64,000 nucleotides of DNA from Neobacillus pocheonensis (GCA_023702235.1 JAMQCR010000001.1:3534001-3598000), one strand, 5' to 3'. Positions 10,121 to 20,227 are shown, counted from the first letter of the stretch. Made by a program: numbers and translations. The notes: generated from the sequence alone by a model not told the origin.

Positions 10121-10164
10121 GCCGGCAGACAAGGCTGAAATTCGACTTGTCTGTTGGCTTTTTT
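10121..10164 (+). terminator. Terminator after Pro/Tyr-rich protein gene
   Basis: GCCGGCAGACAAG pairs with CTTGTCTGTTGGC and is followed by six T residues. Confidence 0.85.
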
Positions 10165-10200
10165 AGTTTATTCTTGACCACTCTATTGACCAAGAAAAGA

Positions 10201-10217
10201 TGTAAGTTTTTCTTACA
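10201..10217 (+). promoter_or_regulatory. TnrA/GlnR box upstream of guaD
   Basis: TGTAAGTTTTTCTTACA is an exact and fully palindromic match to TGTNA-N7-TNACA. It lies 80 bases upstream of the guaD start. A TAGAAT -10 candidate at 10222-10227 follows, an arrangement expected for TnrA activation. Confidence 0.72.
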
Positions 10218-10296
10218 AAAAGATAGAATTTAATCGCTCGATAAAGAATAATGTATTTCAAGATAGACAGCGACCACGCTACTGGAGTGATAGAGG

Positions 10297-10767
10297 ATGA
10301 CAGATTTCCTTTTTATGGAAAAAGCCGTTAAAATTGCTTTAGAAAATGTTTTAACCAATCAAGGGGGACCATTTGGGGCCATTGTTGTTAAAGATGGCAA
10401 AGTGATTGGAATAGGCCAAAATCAAGTAACGGCAGCAAATGATCCAACTGCGCATGCCGAGGTGCAGGCGATCAGAGCTGCCTGTGCATATCTAAATGAC
10501 TTTCAACTAAATGACTGTGAAATCTATTCAAGCTGCGAGCCCTGTCCGATGTGTATAGGTGCTATTTACTGGGCAAGACCAAAGGCTGTTTATTATGCCT
10601 GTACAAAAGAAGAGGCAGCAAGAATAGGATTTGATGACCAGTTTATTTATGACCAGCTCACCCTTCCAATGGAATCACGCACCATTACCATGAAACAGCT
10701 TTTTCCAAAACAGGCTGACTTGCCATTTAGAACATGGGAAAATTCTCAAAACAAGGTAGATTATTAA
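10297..10767 (+). CDS. guaD: Guanine deaminase GuaD
   Basis: GuaD deaminates guanine to xanthine and releases ammonia. This 156-residue protein is of the cytidine-deaminase-fold type found in B. subtilis and has the same length. The zinc site is complete: HAEVQAIR (His plus catalytic Glu) and CEPCPMCIGAIYWAR (two Cys). The C-terminal segment YDQLTLPMESRTI matches the guanine-specific lid. It is the first gene of a two-gene operon with adenine deaminase 9 bases downstream and has a TnrA-type box in its promoter region. Confidence 0.95.
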   Translation: MTDFLFMEKAVKIALENVLTNQGGPFGAIVVKDGKVIGIGQNQVTAANDPTAHAEVQAIRAACAYLNDFQLNDCEIYSSCEPCPMCIGAIYWARPKAVYYACTKEEAARIGFDDQFIYDQLTLPMESRTITMKQLFPKQADLPFRTWENSQNKVDY

Positions 10768-10776
10768 CCAAAAGGG

Positions 10777-12522
10777 ATGTTGCCCATCATGGAGAATTTA
10801 ACGAGAAGAATTGCCGTAGCCTCAGGCAGAGAACCTGCAGATGTTGTCATTAAGAACGGCAAAATTATTGATGTTTTTAATAGTGAAATTATCAATGGGG
10901 ACATCGCGATTGTTGACGGCTATTTTGCAGGAATCGGCGAATATACAGGAAACACGCTGATTGATGCCAAAGGCCGTTATATTTCTCCTGCTTTTATCGA
11001 TGGCCATGTTCATATTGAGTCTTCCATGGTCATACCTGATGAGTTTGCAAAAGTACTCCTTTTGCATGGAGTAACCACTGCGATAGCAGATCCCCATGAA
11101 ATCGCCAATGTTTTAGGTGTTGAAGGAATACAGTATATGCTCGACTCTTCAGAAAACCTTCCGTTTGATTTTTACATGATGCTTCCTTCCTGTGTTCCTG
11201 CAACCGAATTTGAAAATTCAGGTGCAAATCTAAAAATAGAAGATTTAAAGCCTTTCTATGCCCACCCACGAGTGCTTGGATTAGCAGAAGTGATGAATTT
11301 CCCGGCTGTAAATAATGCTGATTCTTCGATGATGGAAAAAATACTCGAAACCAAAAATAGAGGAAAAAGGATTGATGGCCATGCCGCCGGATTAGCCTCC
11401 AAAGACCTAAATGTGTATATGGCTGCTGGCATCCGGACCGATCATGAGAGTACAACGGCGGAAGAAGCGAAAGAACGGCTGAGAAAAGGTATGTATTTGA
11501 TGATTCGCGAGGGTACTGTTGCGAAAGATTTGCGGCAATTAATCAGTGTCGTGAATGGCCGAAATGCTCGCCGTTGTTTATTTGTCACCGATGATAAACA
11601 TTTAGATGACCTTGTTCAGGAGGGAAGCATTGACCATAACATTAGGTTAGCAATTGCGGAAGGAGTGTCCCCTCTAACCGCCATTCAAATGGCCACCCTC
11701 AATGCTGCTGAATGTTTTGGACTGGACGAAAAAGGGGCAATTGCACCAGGATACCAAGCCGATTTCCTAATTATTAATAACCTTGAAACCCTTGAAGTAT
11801 CCCATGTTTTTAAGGATGGAAAAATAGTTGTCGAGAATGGAAGCCTGGTTCATTTTTCACAAAAAAGCGATTTAAAGGAAAACCGTCGCTTAAAGAATAC
11901 GGTCAGCTTTCATGACCCAACGAAACACGACCTAGCTATTCACTTAAAATCTAAAAAAGCAAATATTATTGAAATCATTCCAAACAGCCTTGTCACACGA
12001 CATATAATTGAGGAAGTTGATACGTGTGAGAAAGGTTTTTTTCAAGCCTCCATTAGAAAGGACCTTTTAAAACTAGCGGTTATCGAACGCCATCACATGA
12101 CGAAAAATATCGGCCTAGGTATTGTGAAGGGGTTAGGATTAAGAAAGGGAGCGATTGCAACTACGATTGCCCATGATTCTCACAATCTTATTATTGCTGG
12201 AACATGTGATCAGGATATGGTTATTGCAGCGAAAACCATTAAAGAAATGCAGGGCGGGCTAATCGTGGTAAACGATGGCAAAATACTTGCAAAACTGGAG
12301 TTGCCAATCGCTGGATTAATGGCAGACCGGTCCTATAAAGATGTTTATAAAGTACTTGCTGACATCAAACATGCCCTTAAGCAGATCGGTGCTCCTGATC
12401 ATTTCAATCCATTTTTAACCTTATCCTTTTTAGCTCTTCCAGTCATTCCAGAATTGAAAATTACCGATATCGGGTTATTTCTAGTTTCTAAATTTAGACA
12501 CATTAGCATTAATGATAGTTAA
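10777..12522 (+). CDS. ade: Adenine deaminase
   Basis: This enzyme converts adenine to hypoxanthine and ammonia. The 581-residue amidohydrolase has the metal motif GHVHIESSM, then HGVTTAIADPHEIANV, HAAGL, and TDHESTTAEEA, with the C-terminal adenine-deaminase domain (GLRKGAIATTIAHDSHN). B. subtilis AdeC has nearly the same length. Start may be MLPIMENL or the internal MENLTRR; spacing slightly favours the internal Met. It is co-transcribed with guaD, so both purine bases feed the salvage/nitrogen pathway. A terminator follows. Confidence 0.95.
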   Translation: MLPIMENLTRRIAVASGREPADVVIKNGKIIDVFNSEIINGDIAIVDGYFAGIGEYTGNTLIDAKGRYISPAFIDGHVHIESSMVIPDEFAKVLLLHGVTTAIADPHEIANVLGVEGIQYMLDSSENLPFDFYMMLPSCVPATEFENSGANLKIEDLKPFYAHPRVLGLAEVMNFPAVNNADSSMMEKILETKNRGKRIDGHAAGLASKDLNVYMAAGIRTDHESTTAEEAKERLRKGMYLMIREGTVAKDLRQLISVVNGRNARRCLFVTDDKHLDDLVQEGSIDHNIRLAIAEGVSPLTAIQMATLNAAECFGLDEKGAIAPGYQADFLIINNLETLEVSHVFKDGKIVVENGSLVHFSQKSDLKENRRLKNTVSFHDPTKHDLAIHLKSKKANIIEIIPNSLVTRHIIEEVDTCEKGFFQASIRKDLLKLAVIERHHMTKNIGLGIVKGLGLRKGAIATTIAHDSHNLIIAGTCDQDMVIAAKTIKEMQGGLIVVNDGKILAKLELPIAGLMADRSYKDVYKVLADIKHALKQIGAPDHFNPFLTLSFLALPVIPELKITDIGLFLVSKFRHISINDS

Positions 12523-12534
12523 GGATGGTATATG

Positions 12535-12572
12535 AAAGGATAAACCAGTATTTCACTGGTTTATCCTTTTTT
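12535..12572 (+). terminator. Terminator of guaD-ade operon
   Basis: AAAGGATAAACCAGT pairs with ACTGGTTTATCCTTT and runs into a T tract. Confidence 0.9.
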
Positions 12573-12714
12573 AGATTTTACGATGTAACTTTTTTAAGAA
12601 TAGCTGTTCAAAAATCGTTCATGATATTCTGTGATGTTTCTCACATTACCTCTATTTGAATAGGAGTATATTTATCTCGTAAACAAAAAATTATTCGCTC
12701 GGAGGCGAAAGATC

Positions 12715-13575
12715 ATGAACAAACTCATCAAAAAAGGCACCATCGCTATTGCCTTAATTTCGGCTCTATCCTTTTCACTAGCTGGCTGCGGCGCAACTGA
12801 TAGCGCAAAGACAGCTAAAGCCAAAACGGTGACAGCATCCGCTAATGTCCAAAAGGAAAGTGGATATAACCAATATATTGTAATTGAACCCGGTGGCAAA
12901 TTAGGTTCCGATGGTAAACAACATGATGCCTTTATTAATGGTGATATCAAAATAACTGAAGGGCAGCAAGTGACTTTACACTTCCTAAACTATGACGGCG
13001 GAACCCATACGTATACTTCTGCTGACTTAGGATTAAATGTTAAAATCAAAGGATCAACTAAAAAAGGACAGCCTGAAGAAACCACTTATACCTTCACTCC
13101 TAAGAAAAACGGTGACTTTACATGGATGTGTGCCGATAAATGTGATGGCGACAATAACCAATGGGCAATGGCACAACAAGGCTATATGCAAGGTAAAATT
13201 ACCGTTTTACCTTCAACGAACAAAGTTCAATATGTGTCAATGGTAATTAACGCAGGATATAAACTTGGTTCTGATGGAAAATTACATGATGCTTTTACAC
13301 CTGGTGATATTGCGGTGAAAGCTGGCCAACCTGTCGAAGTAACAATCTACAACTTTGATGATGGAACACACACCCTAACATCTAACGATCTTGGTGCGAA
13401 CATTCAAATTAGTGGAAGCAAACAAAAAGGAAACCCAAGTGTGACAACAAGTACATTCACACCAAGCAAAAAGGGTACATTTAAATGGATGTGTGCTGAC
13501 AAATGTGATGGTCAAAATGGACAATGGGCTATGATGCAAGATAATTACATGATGGGTACGATTACAACAAAATAA
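12715..13575 (+). CDS. Lipoprotein with two tandem CuA-like cupredoxin domains
   Basis: The protein has 286 residues, with a signal peptide and lipobox LAGC (Cys25). Two similar domains of about 115 residues follow (54-164 and 171-286). Each contains GGTHT/DGTHT (His98, His219), a CxxxC pair in WMCADKCDG (Cys139/143 and 260/264) and a downstream Met (152; 273/274). The order His, CxxxC, Met resembles the CuA site of cytochrome oxidase subunit II, but the His expected after the second Cys is absent and the Met is two residues further away. It is likely a membrane-anchored copper or redox protein outside the cell. GGAGG precedes the ATG. It is monocistronic. Confidence 0.75.
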   Translation: MNKLIKKGTIAIALISALSFSLAGCGATDSAKTAKAKTVTASANVQKESGYNQYIVIEPGGKLGSDGKQHDAFINGDIKITEGQQVTLHFLNYDGGTHTYTSADLGLNVKIKGSTKKGQPEETTYTFTPKKNGDFTWMCADKCDGDNNQWAMAQQGYMQGKITVLPSTNKVQYVSMVINAGYKLGSDGKLHDAFTPGDIAVKAGQPVEVTIYNFDDGTHTLTSNDLGANIQISGSKQKGNPSVTTSTFTPSKKGTFKWMCADKCDGQNGQWAMMQDNYMMGTITTK

Positions 13576-13592
13576 TAGCTGAACAATCAAAG

Positions 13593-13620
13593 GGCTGACT
13601 CAAGAAGCATCGAGTCAGCC
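13593..13620. terminator. Bidirectional hairpin between lipoprotein and GGDEF-EAL genes
   Basis: GGCTGACTC pairs with GAGTCAGCC and T runs follow on the plus strand. The end of the convergent gene lies inside the hairpin. Confidence 0.8.
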
Positions 13621-15866
13621 TAATTTTTTGACTTCAAATGGGCTAGCACTTTGGTGAACCCGGAGAAATTCTTTCATTTGCATGTCAGGTAACGGTTGGC
13701 TATAAAAATAACCTTGGCCAATCTCACACTTATTCTGCTTTAAAAAATTCACCTGTTCTTCGGTTTCGATTCCTTCTGCAATAACCACAAACTGCAAATT
13801 CAGTCCCATATCAATAATCGTTTTTACCATCATTCCTTGATTAGAATGATATACTATATCATCCACAAATGATTTATCAATCTTAATTTTGTCAATTGGG
13901 AGATGTTTTAAATAGCTTAAAGAAGAATAGCCTGTTCCAAAGTCGTCTACTGATAAGAGCACACCTATTTCCTTCAATTGATTAAGAATAATAGTCGACT
14001 TCTCAATATTTTGCATTATGCTTTCAGTAATTTCTAATTCCAAATACTTTGCTTCAAGACCCACTTGGTCCAAGATTCCAGAAATATAATCGATGAGGTG
14101 CTCATCCTGAAATTGTCGAACAGAAACATTTACTGCGACGGGAATATGTGGGAACCCAGCATTCTGCCATGCTTTCATTTGTTCGCAAGCCTTTCTCAAA
14201 ATCCATTTTCCAATTGGTACAATGAGACCCGTTTCTTCAGCAAGGGGGATAAATTCCGCAGGTGCGATAAATCCATGCCCGGGATGCTGCCATCGAATTA
14301 AAGCTTCTATTCCGACAATCTCACCTGTTGTTAATTTCACTTGAGGTTGGTAAAAGAGCATGAATTGATTTTGCTCCAGTGCTTTTCTTAATCCGTTCTC
14401 CAGTTCCATCTTCCGAATAGGAATTCCGTTCAAATTAGATGAGTAGAAGCGGAAATTATTTTTCCCACGTTCTTTTGCCTGATACATAGCAGTATCAGCA
14501 TGCTTAATCAACGTTTCCTCATCTGCTCCATCACAAGGATAAAGACTAATGCCGATACTAGGCGTGACAAAAAAATCCTGTCCATTTAGTTCAATGGATT
14601 TTGCAAATTCATCCAAAATTCGCTGTGCTGTATTAGTGACTTTTTCCTTAGTGGTATCTTCTAGTAAAATAATAAACTCATCCCCACCTTGGCGAGATAC
14701 AAATCCTTCATTTCGGACCGTATCCTCTAGGCGGGTTGCTACCTTTTGCAGCATTAAATCCCCAAGCGTATGACCCTTGGTATCATTTATGATTTTAAAA
14801 CGATCTAAATCCAAAAATAATACGGCCAGCTTTTGCGTTTCTTGTTTATTCAAGACTTCATTTAAATATTGTCTAAAGCGATTTCGGTTCGGCAAGCCTG
14901 TTAAGGTATCATAATAAGCCATATTTTGGATCATTTTTTCAGCTTTCTTACGCTCGGAAATGTCCCGACCAACTATTTGTGTGGCAAATCTGCCCTCATA
15001 TAGAATCGGGGTAGCAGCCATTTCCACATCAATACTTTCTCCGTCAAGTCGTTTAACCTGAAACTCAAGGCTGATTTTTTCTTTATTGCGATAATCAATT
15101 TCACTTAATCTACTTTTGATTCTTTCAATAATATGAGATGGAGCAAAATTTAAGAAAGATTGGCCAATTAATTCTTCAATGCTTGCAGCCCCCACTAGAA
15201 TTCTGCCTGCTTCGTTAATGTATTCAATTTTTCCCCTGCTAAACACAGCTATAAAATCTGGAGACATCTCTACTAAACTACGATAGCGATATTCACTCTC
15301 TTTACGGTCCGTTATATCAAACAAAACACTATTAAAATCAACTAAATTCCCTTTATGATCAAGAGTTGGAAAACCTCGGTCCCGAATCCAGCGGACTTCT
15401 CCGTCTGCCGGATAATCCGATATTCACTAGTGACGGCTTCTCCTAATGCTATTCGCCACTCCCGATCATCAATAATTTGAAAATCTTCTGGATAAATCAC
15501 TTTTTTCCAAAGAGTAAGATCTTCATAAAAGTCGTTTAACGTGTAGCCGTACAATTTTTCAATACCAGGGGTAATGAGGAGCGTATTTGTTTTTAAATCA
15601 TGTGACCAGATGGCCACATCAAGCGTATCAAAGATATTTTTTAATTTAAGCTTACTTTTTCGAAGTTCTTCATTCGTCCGTTTAATTTTATTTAAAGTGA
15701 AAATAAGAATAGGCAATGTTCCGACAAGTACGACTAAGGAAGCATACTTGACCATCGTAACAGATGGAAACAAGACGGGACCAGCCTTATCCAGTAAGAC
15801 CGTAAAGAGGATTAGCCCAAAAATGAGTATCCAATTAAACGTATTTTTCATGTTACCGGTCCTCAT
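13615..15866 (-). CDS. Membrane PAS-PAS-GGDEF-EAL protein, cyclic-di-GMP turnover (one apparent frameshift)
   Basis: The N-terminal part has two membrane segments (about residues 10-28 and 38-58), a short coiled linker and a PAS domain (WSHDLKTNTLLI...YPEDF). The frame shifts near 15412; the other frame continues PADGEVRWIRDRGFPTLDHK, a second PAS domain, then the cyclase signature RQGGDEFIILLED and the phosphodiesterase signatures EALIRWQHP and DDFGTGYSSLSYLK. Both catalytic signatures are intact, so either activity is possible. Total is about 750 codons. Because the PAS domain continues perfectly across the shift, an indel artefact is favoured. No partner genes are adjacent. Confidence 0.88.
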
Positions 15867-16094
15867 TTAAGTGGTTCTCCTTTATTTCACATTGGTCGAT
15901 ATGATTGGGCAATTGATTAATAATGTTTATCTTTAAAATATCAAAAATTATATGACTACACAATCGTAGTATTATGGAAATAAAATCGCTTAGCTATGAT
16001 GTTTCGATAGTTTTATTAGTTTCAACAATATTGGGTATTCTATAAAAGTTACCTTTATTGACCAAAAGTAGCAAGCTTAAACGAGGTGAAAGTA

Positions 16095-16440
16095 ATGAAA
16101 AATAGCTGGGTATATGTTCTGTTAACGTGTTTGTTTGAATTAATTTGGGTGTATGGGTTTAATGAGGCACAGAACTGGTGGCAGTGGGGAATTGTTATTT
16201 CTATTATTTTTCTCGACTTTTACATTCTCCCGAAAGTGCAAAAACCTGCCAACGGGTACAGTATATGCCGTTTTTTCTGGAGTGGGGACAATCGGAACGG
16301 TGTTAATGGATGTCTTTCTTTTTGGAGCGAGTTTTACTATCGGAAAGATTATATTTGTTGCAATTATTGTAGTTGGTGTTATTGGGTTAAACCTGGCGGA
16401 TAACAAGGATGAAAAAGAAGCTGTGATGGGGGCCGCTTAG
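16095..16440 (+). CDS. SMR-family multidrug efflux subunit, YkkC/EbrA-like (one apparent frameshift)
   Basis: Small multidrug resistance proteins have four membrane helices and work as dimers. I choose ATG at 16095, which has GAGGTGA upstream. The essential membrane Glu is in CLFELIWVYG. A frameshift at the A5 run near 16243 (one A expected) joins SIIFLDFYIL to AKNLPTGTVYAVFSGVGTIG, the SMR core motif, and the protein then ends in NLADNKDEKEAV. It forms a pair with the next gene, 1 base apart, typical of heterodimeric SMR pumps. No guanidine (ykkC) riboswitch was seen upstream. Confidence 0.85.
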
Positions 16441-16441
16441 C

Positions 16442-16774
16442 ATGGGCTGGTTGTTTGTGATACTAGCAGGCACATGTGAGATTATCGGGGCTGCCGGGCT
16501 TAAATTATATAGTCAAAGGAAAACAGTAAGAAATGGGACTTTATATATCGGAGGATTTGGCGCTTCCTTTATCTTTTTATATACATCCTTTCACTATTTA
16601 CAAGTAAGTATAGCCTATGCAGTTTGGATTGGCATCGGGACAGCAGGAGCTGTGTTAATCAATATGTACCTTTTTGGAGAATCAAAAAATGCAGGCCGTG
16701 TTTTCAGCGTCATTCTGATTTTAATTGGTGTAATGGGATTAAAGGCCTTTCTTAAATTCGGCACTTCTCGATAG
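16442..16774 (+). CDS. SMR-family multidrug efflux subunit, YkkD/EbrB-like
   Basis: The 110-residue, four-helix SMR protein has the essential Glu in GTCEIIGAAGLK and the signature AYAVWIGIGTAGAVLINMYLF. It lies immediately after its partner subunit and most likely forms a heterodimeric proton-coupled exporter of cationic compounds. Its 3' end overlaps on the opposite strand with the reading frame of the DUF418 protein by 160 bases. The frame is intact. Confidence 0.9.
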   Translation: MGWLFVILAGTCEIIGAAGLKLYSQRKTVRNGTLYIGGFGASFIFLYTSFHYLQVSIAYAVWIGIGTAGAVLINMYLFGESKNAGRVFSVILILIGVMGLKAFLKFGTSR

Positions 16775-17751
16775 GTAACCATCCTCCAAATCCATTCTAA
16801 GGGTCCAAAATGGAAAAACCATAGCCAAGCTACACTGAAGATCAGCTGGATAGCATAGATAGCTAAGCATACATACAATGTCTGTTGATAAGGAATGTGT
16901 CCGAACCAATTAAATAGTTTTCCAGCCAGCAAAATTAGAGCTGTCTGTGAACCATAATTGGTCAATGCCATTCTTCCATAGCTCTTTAATGGAGATAATA
17001 CTTTTTGTATGACGGAAAATTGCAGCAATAAGATTAGTATTCCTGCATAAAATGCTGAAATGAATGGTCCTGTAAGGATTCCAATCTGTAAAAATCTCAT
17101 TGTCTGAATTGAGTTAGTTTTCCCCACAATAAAGGGAAGGTTTGGGACATATCGGTACTGGAAGCATAGGCCAGCGATACTTAATGCAAACATAATCACT
17201 GTAAAAATAGTCACTTTTCTTATTTTTTGTGAAATGTCTTCAAATACCTGATATTGCCCTGCAGCAAGCCCTAATAATATCAATGGCAAGGCCATAAAAA
17301 CCTTTGCAGCGAAAATAGCCAAAACAATTAAAACTATCCCCCCTAAAACGAGATTCACCTCTTTTTTGACTTTGAAAAACGGTAAAATCATCAGGCCACA
17401 GCTGGCGTAAACCGTTAATGCCTCGCCCGGATGAAAAAGGAGGTGAACAAATCCAAAGACAAATAAGGCTAGAATTCTCCGCAAAAACAATAAATAACCA
17501 TTTTCTCCTTTCGCATTAGCTCTTGAAATAAAAAGATAAAAGCCAACACCAAACAAAAAGGAGAAAATAGGATAGAACCGGCCTTCGATAAATAAATATA
17601 AAAAGCGTTGGTAACCGGCATCGGGCGAATGTGGACTCGGAGGCTTAACCGACAGCAACGGAAGAATATTAACGAGAATAATCCCAAGCAGTGCAAATCC
17701 TCTTAAATAATCAAGTATGTCGATTCGTTTGTTTCGTTCCGTTGGAATCAT
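16615..17751 (-). CDS. DUF418 (YeiB/YxaH-like) membrane protein
   Basis: I start at MIPTERNKRIDILDYLRG because GGAGC lies at the right distance, giving 378 residues. It has about ten membrane segments. The N-terminal IDILDYLRGFALLGIILVN and C-terminal FHFGPLEWIWRMVTYREVPN are hallmark DUF418 segments. Family function is not established. The expected C terminus falls near ...PNLRK; the frame then runs on for about 50 codons antisense to the SMR gene, suggesting the normal stop is missing. Transcription converges with the SMR pair. Confidence 0.85.
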   Translation of the reverse strand: MIPTERNKRIDILDYLRGFALLGIILVNILPLLSVKPPSPHSPDAGYQRFLYLFIEGRFYPIFSFLFGVGFYLFISRANAKGENGYLLFLRRILALFVFGFVHLLFHPGEALTVYASCGLMILPFFKVKKEVNLVLGGIVLIVLAIFAAKVFMALPLILLGLAAGQYQVFEDISQKIRKVTIFTVIMFALSIAGLCFQYRYVPNLPFIVGKTNSIQTMRFLQIGILTGPFISAFYAGILILLLQFSVIQKVLSPLKSYGRMALTNYGSQTALILLAGKLFNWFGHIPYQQTLYVCLAIYAIQLIFSVAWLWFFHFGPLEWIWRMVTYREVPNLRKAFNPITPIKIRMTLKTRPAFFDSPKRYILINTAPAVPMPIQTA

Positions 17752-17796
17752 ATTAACAGCTCCTTCCCAAAAGCTATCATAACTCATTTCCAGACT

Positions 17797-17861
17797 CTAC
17801 TCAAAAAAAGGAGACCGATTTCAACATGACATGTTGAATATCCGTCTCCTTTTTTGAGTAG
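17797..17861. terminator. Large bidirectional hairpin
   Basis: CTACTCAAAAAAAGGAGAC pairs with its complement GTCTCCTTTTTTGAGTAG, and an inner TTCAACATG/CATGTTGAA stem closes the loop. It separates the SDR gene end from the DUF418 start. Confidence 0.85.
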
Positions 17862-17867
17862 TAATTT

Positions 17868-18636
17868 TTATATCCCTCTCCCACCATCCACATTAAGGAT
17901 GGTTCCAGTAATTTTTTGCGAGTGCGGGGAGCAAAGGTAAAGGGCTGCTTCGGCGATGTCTTCAGGTTCGATTAGTTTGCCTAACGGAATACTGTTCAGA
18001 AAGACCTCTTGTTTTTGCTGCTCCCTTTCCCCTTCGTCAGCTGAAATGAATTTTCCGAGCATTTCCGTATTGGCTGGTCCTGGGTTGATGGCATTGACGC
18101 GAATCCCAAATGGTGCAAGTTCTAAAGCAAGCGCTTTGGTTAACACCACAACGGCTCCTTTAGAGGCACAGTATGCATTGAGACCAGGTCGGCCCTTTCT
18201 GAGGCAATCGATGAGATATTTAAAATCACACCTTGTTTCTGCTTTTTCATATAAGGTACAGCGTATTTTGCTGTCAGATAAACAGACTTTGTGTTTACAT
18301 TCATCAGTCGATCCCAATCGTCCTCATCTAACTCTTCGATGGGAGTGAAGGCTTGAGGTAAGCCGGCGCAATTGACGACGATATCAATTTTCCCTTCTCG
18401 TACACCGACATCATTAATTAGTTCCTGCACTGATTTCGCATAGCTGACGTCAACGCCATGGACGAAAGCCTTTCCGGTATTTTGCTCTTGTATAAGCAGG
18501 ACTGTTTCAATCGCAGCATTTACGTTGATATCGGCAGCCGCCACTGTTGCCCCCTCTCTTGCAAACGATAATGCCATTGCTTGCCCATTCCCGAACCTGC
18601 TCCCGTAATAATCGCTACTTTATCTTGTAAAAGCAT
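17868..18636 (-). CDS. Short-chain dehydrogenase/reductase (two apparent frameshifts)
   Basis: This SDR-family oxidoreductase has about 255 codons. From ATG at 18636 (GGAGGG upstream) it reads MLLQDKVAIITGAGSGMGK, the NAD(P)-binding Gly motif. One lost G near 18580 shifts to MALSFAREGATVAAADINV, then NCAGLPQAF and ILNISSIAS. A second shift near 18200 leads to GRPGLNAYCASKGAV with the catalytic Tyr and Lys, then NAINPGPANTEM and LNVDGG. All catalytic residues (Ser, YxxxK) are encoded. The substrate is unknown. It is downstream of the aldehyde dehydrogenase and hydrolase genes on the same strand, suggesting one catabolic operon. Confidence 0.85.
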
Positions 18637-18770
18637 TTTGTAACCCTCCATTTCTTTAATAATTAAGTAAATTTTCAGAAATTTTAACATTTTGAGGCTG
18701 TTATTAGCGAATCTAAGTGGTTTTTTTGCAAATTCAGATGTTTTATTTGCGAATTATTCTATTTACCAAA

Positions 18771-20203
18771 TTAAAATAAGTTCAGCACTACCATCCGCTC
18801 TTCCGTCATTTCTTCAATCGCATAACGCGGGCCTTCCTTGCCTAAACCGCTATTTTTCACCCCGCCATAGGGCATTACATCATTGCGATATGTAGACACA
18901 TCGTTGACAATCACGCCGCCATACTCCAATTCTCTTGACGCCTTTAGGGCTAAATTAAGATCCCTTGTAAAAATACTTGCCTGTAAACCATATTCAGATT
19001 GATTCGCTAAAGCAATCGCTTCATCGAGCGTGTGATAAGGAATAATCGTAACAATCGGTGCAAAAACCTCCCTGCAAACAACCTTCATCTCGGGACTGAC
19101 CTTCGTTAATACAGTAGGATAAAAAAGAGCTCCCTCTCTCCGACCGCCGCATAAAAGTTTGGCACCCTCAGCAATTGCCTCTTGGACCCACTCTGCCGAC
19201 CGGCGGGCTTCCCGTTCCTCAATCATTGGGCGACATCGGTATCCGGATCTTTTGGATCTCCTACTTTTAATTCTTTTACAATCTGAAGATATCGATTTGT
19301 AAATTCATCCAGAACACTCTGATGTACATAAATCCGCTGAACAGCAATACATGCCTGACCTGCATTATGAAAACTTCGTCGTGCTGTCTGTTCCGCTGCC
19401 AATGCTAAATCGGCATCCACATGAACAATGTTCGGAGAATTATTCCCAAGCTCTAGCGCTACAGGCTTCATCCCGCTTTTCGCTTTAATCGATGCGCCAA
19501 CTTCACTCGAGCCAGTAAAGGTATACATCGCAATTCTTTGATCTGCCAGCAGCCAGTCACCAACATCCTTGCCCGAGCCGGTAATAACTTGAATACTGCC
19601 TTTCGGAAGTCCTGCTTCATGCAGTAGATTTACTAAATGGAAGGATGCAATTGGTGTCACGGTTGCTGGCTTTAACACGACGGTATTTCCTGCCGCTAAT
19701 GCTGGAGCGATTTTGTGGGCACCTAATAAAAGTGGATAGTTAAACGGTGTAATTGCACCAATGACTCCTTTGGGAATGCGAATCGTGAATCCGAGGCGAT
19801 TTTCCGAGCCAGGAGTTCCTTGCAATGGCACCATTTCGCCGGCAATTCTTTTTCCCTCTTCTGCTGAAATTCGAAACGTACTAATGGCACGGTCCAATTC
19901 ACCTTTGGCATCTTTAACCGTTTTCCCCACTTCCTGCACGAGCGAATACTCCAACAGCTCCCGCCTTTTTTCCATTAACTCAGCCGTTTTTAATAAAATT
20001 TCATACCGTTCGTATGCAGTTAGCTTGTTTTCCTTAAACGATTTCTGCGCTGCCGTTACCGCTTGGTCAACATGCGATTTCGTTGCTTTGGCAATTTTAG
20101 CGATTATATCGCCGGTGTACTTATCATGAACATCGGTATATTCATCCGTCTTTACCCATTCCCCGTCAATAAAGAGATGATAAACAGGAATTTCCTTCGT
20201 CAT
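18771..20203 (-). CDS. Aldehyde dehydrogenase (one apparent frameshift)
   Basis: NAD(P)-dependent oxidation of an aldehyde to an acid. I start at MTKEIPVYHLFIDGEW, which has GGAGGGG upstream. The first 325 codons contain PFNYPLLLGAHKIAPALAAG, the Glu motif ALELGNNSP and the catalytic Cys in HNAGQACIAVQR. A single lost G near 19225 shifts the frame at DTDVGPMI; the rest (REVFAPIVTI, ANQSEYGLQASIF, PYGGVKNSGLGKEGP) is intact. Total about 477 codons, normal. It lies between the M20 hydrolase and SDR genes. The substrate is unknown. Confidence 0.9.
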
Positions 20204-20227
20204 GATCAACCCCTCCAATTTCTGGAT

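Noticed and set aside
10230..10296. Purine riboswitch upstream of guaD-ade
   Set aside because: The three-way-junction core with its conserved loops was not found; the gap after the TnrA-type box is too short.
11030..11455. Open frame on the minus strand inside the adenine deaminase gene
   Set aside because: It is antisense to a well-conserved gene, has no ribosome binding site and reads as random sequence.
12672..12950. Minus-strand open frame under the cupredoxin lipoprotein start
   Set aside because: It is a shadow of the lipoprotein gene; the plus strand has a signal peptide, lipobox and domain repeats.
15870..16094. Guanidine (ykkC) riboswitch in front of the SMR pair
   Set aside because: No conserved ykkC element was seen; the leader is AT-rich and unstructured by eye.
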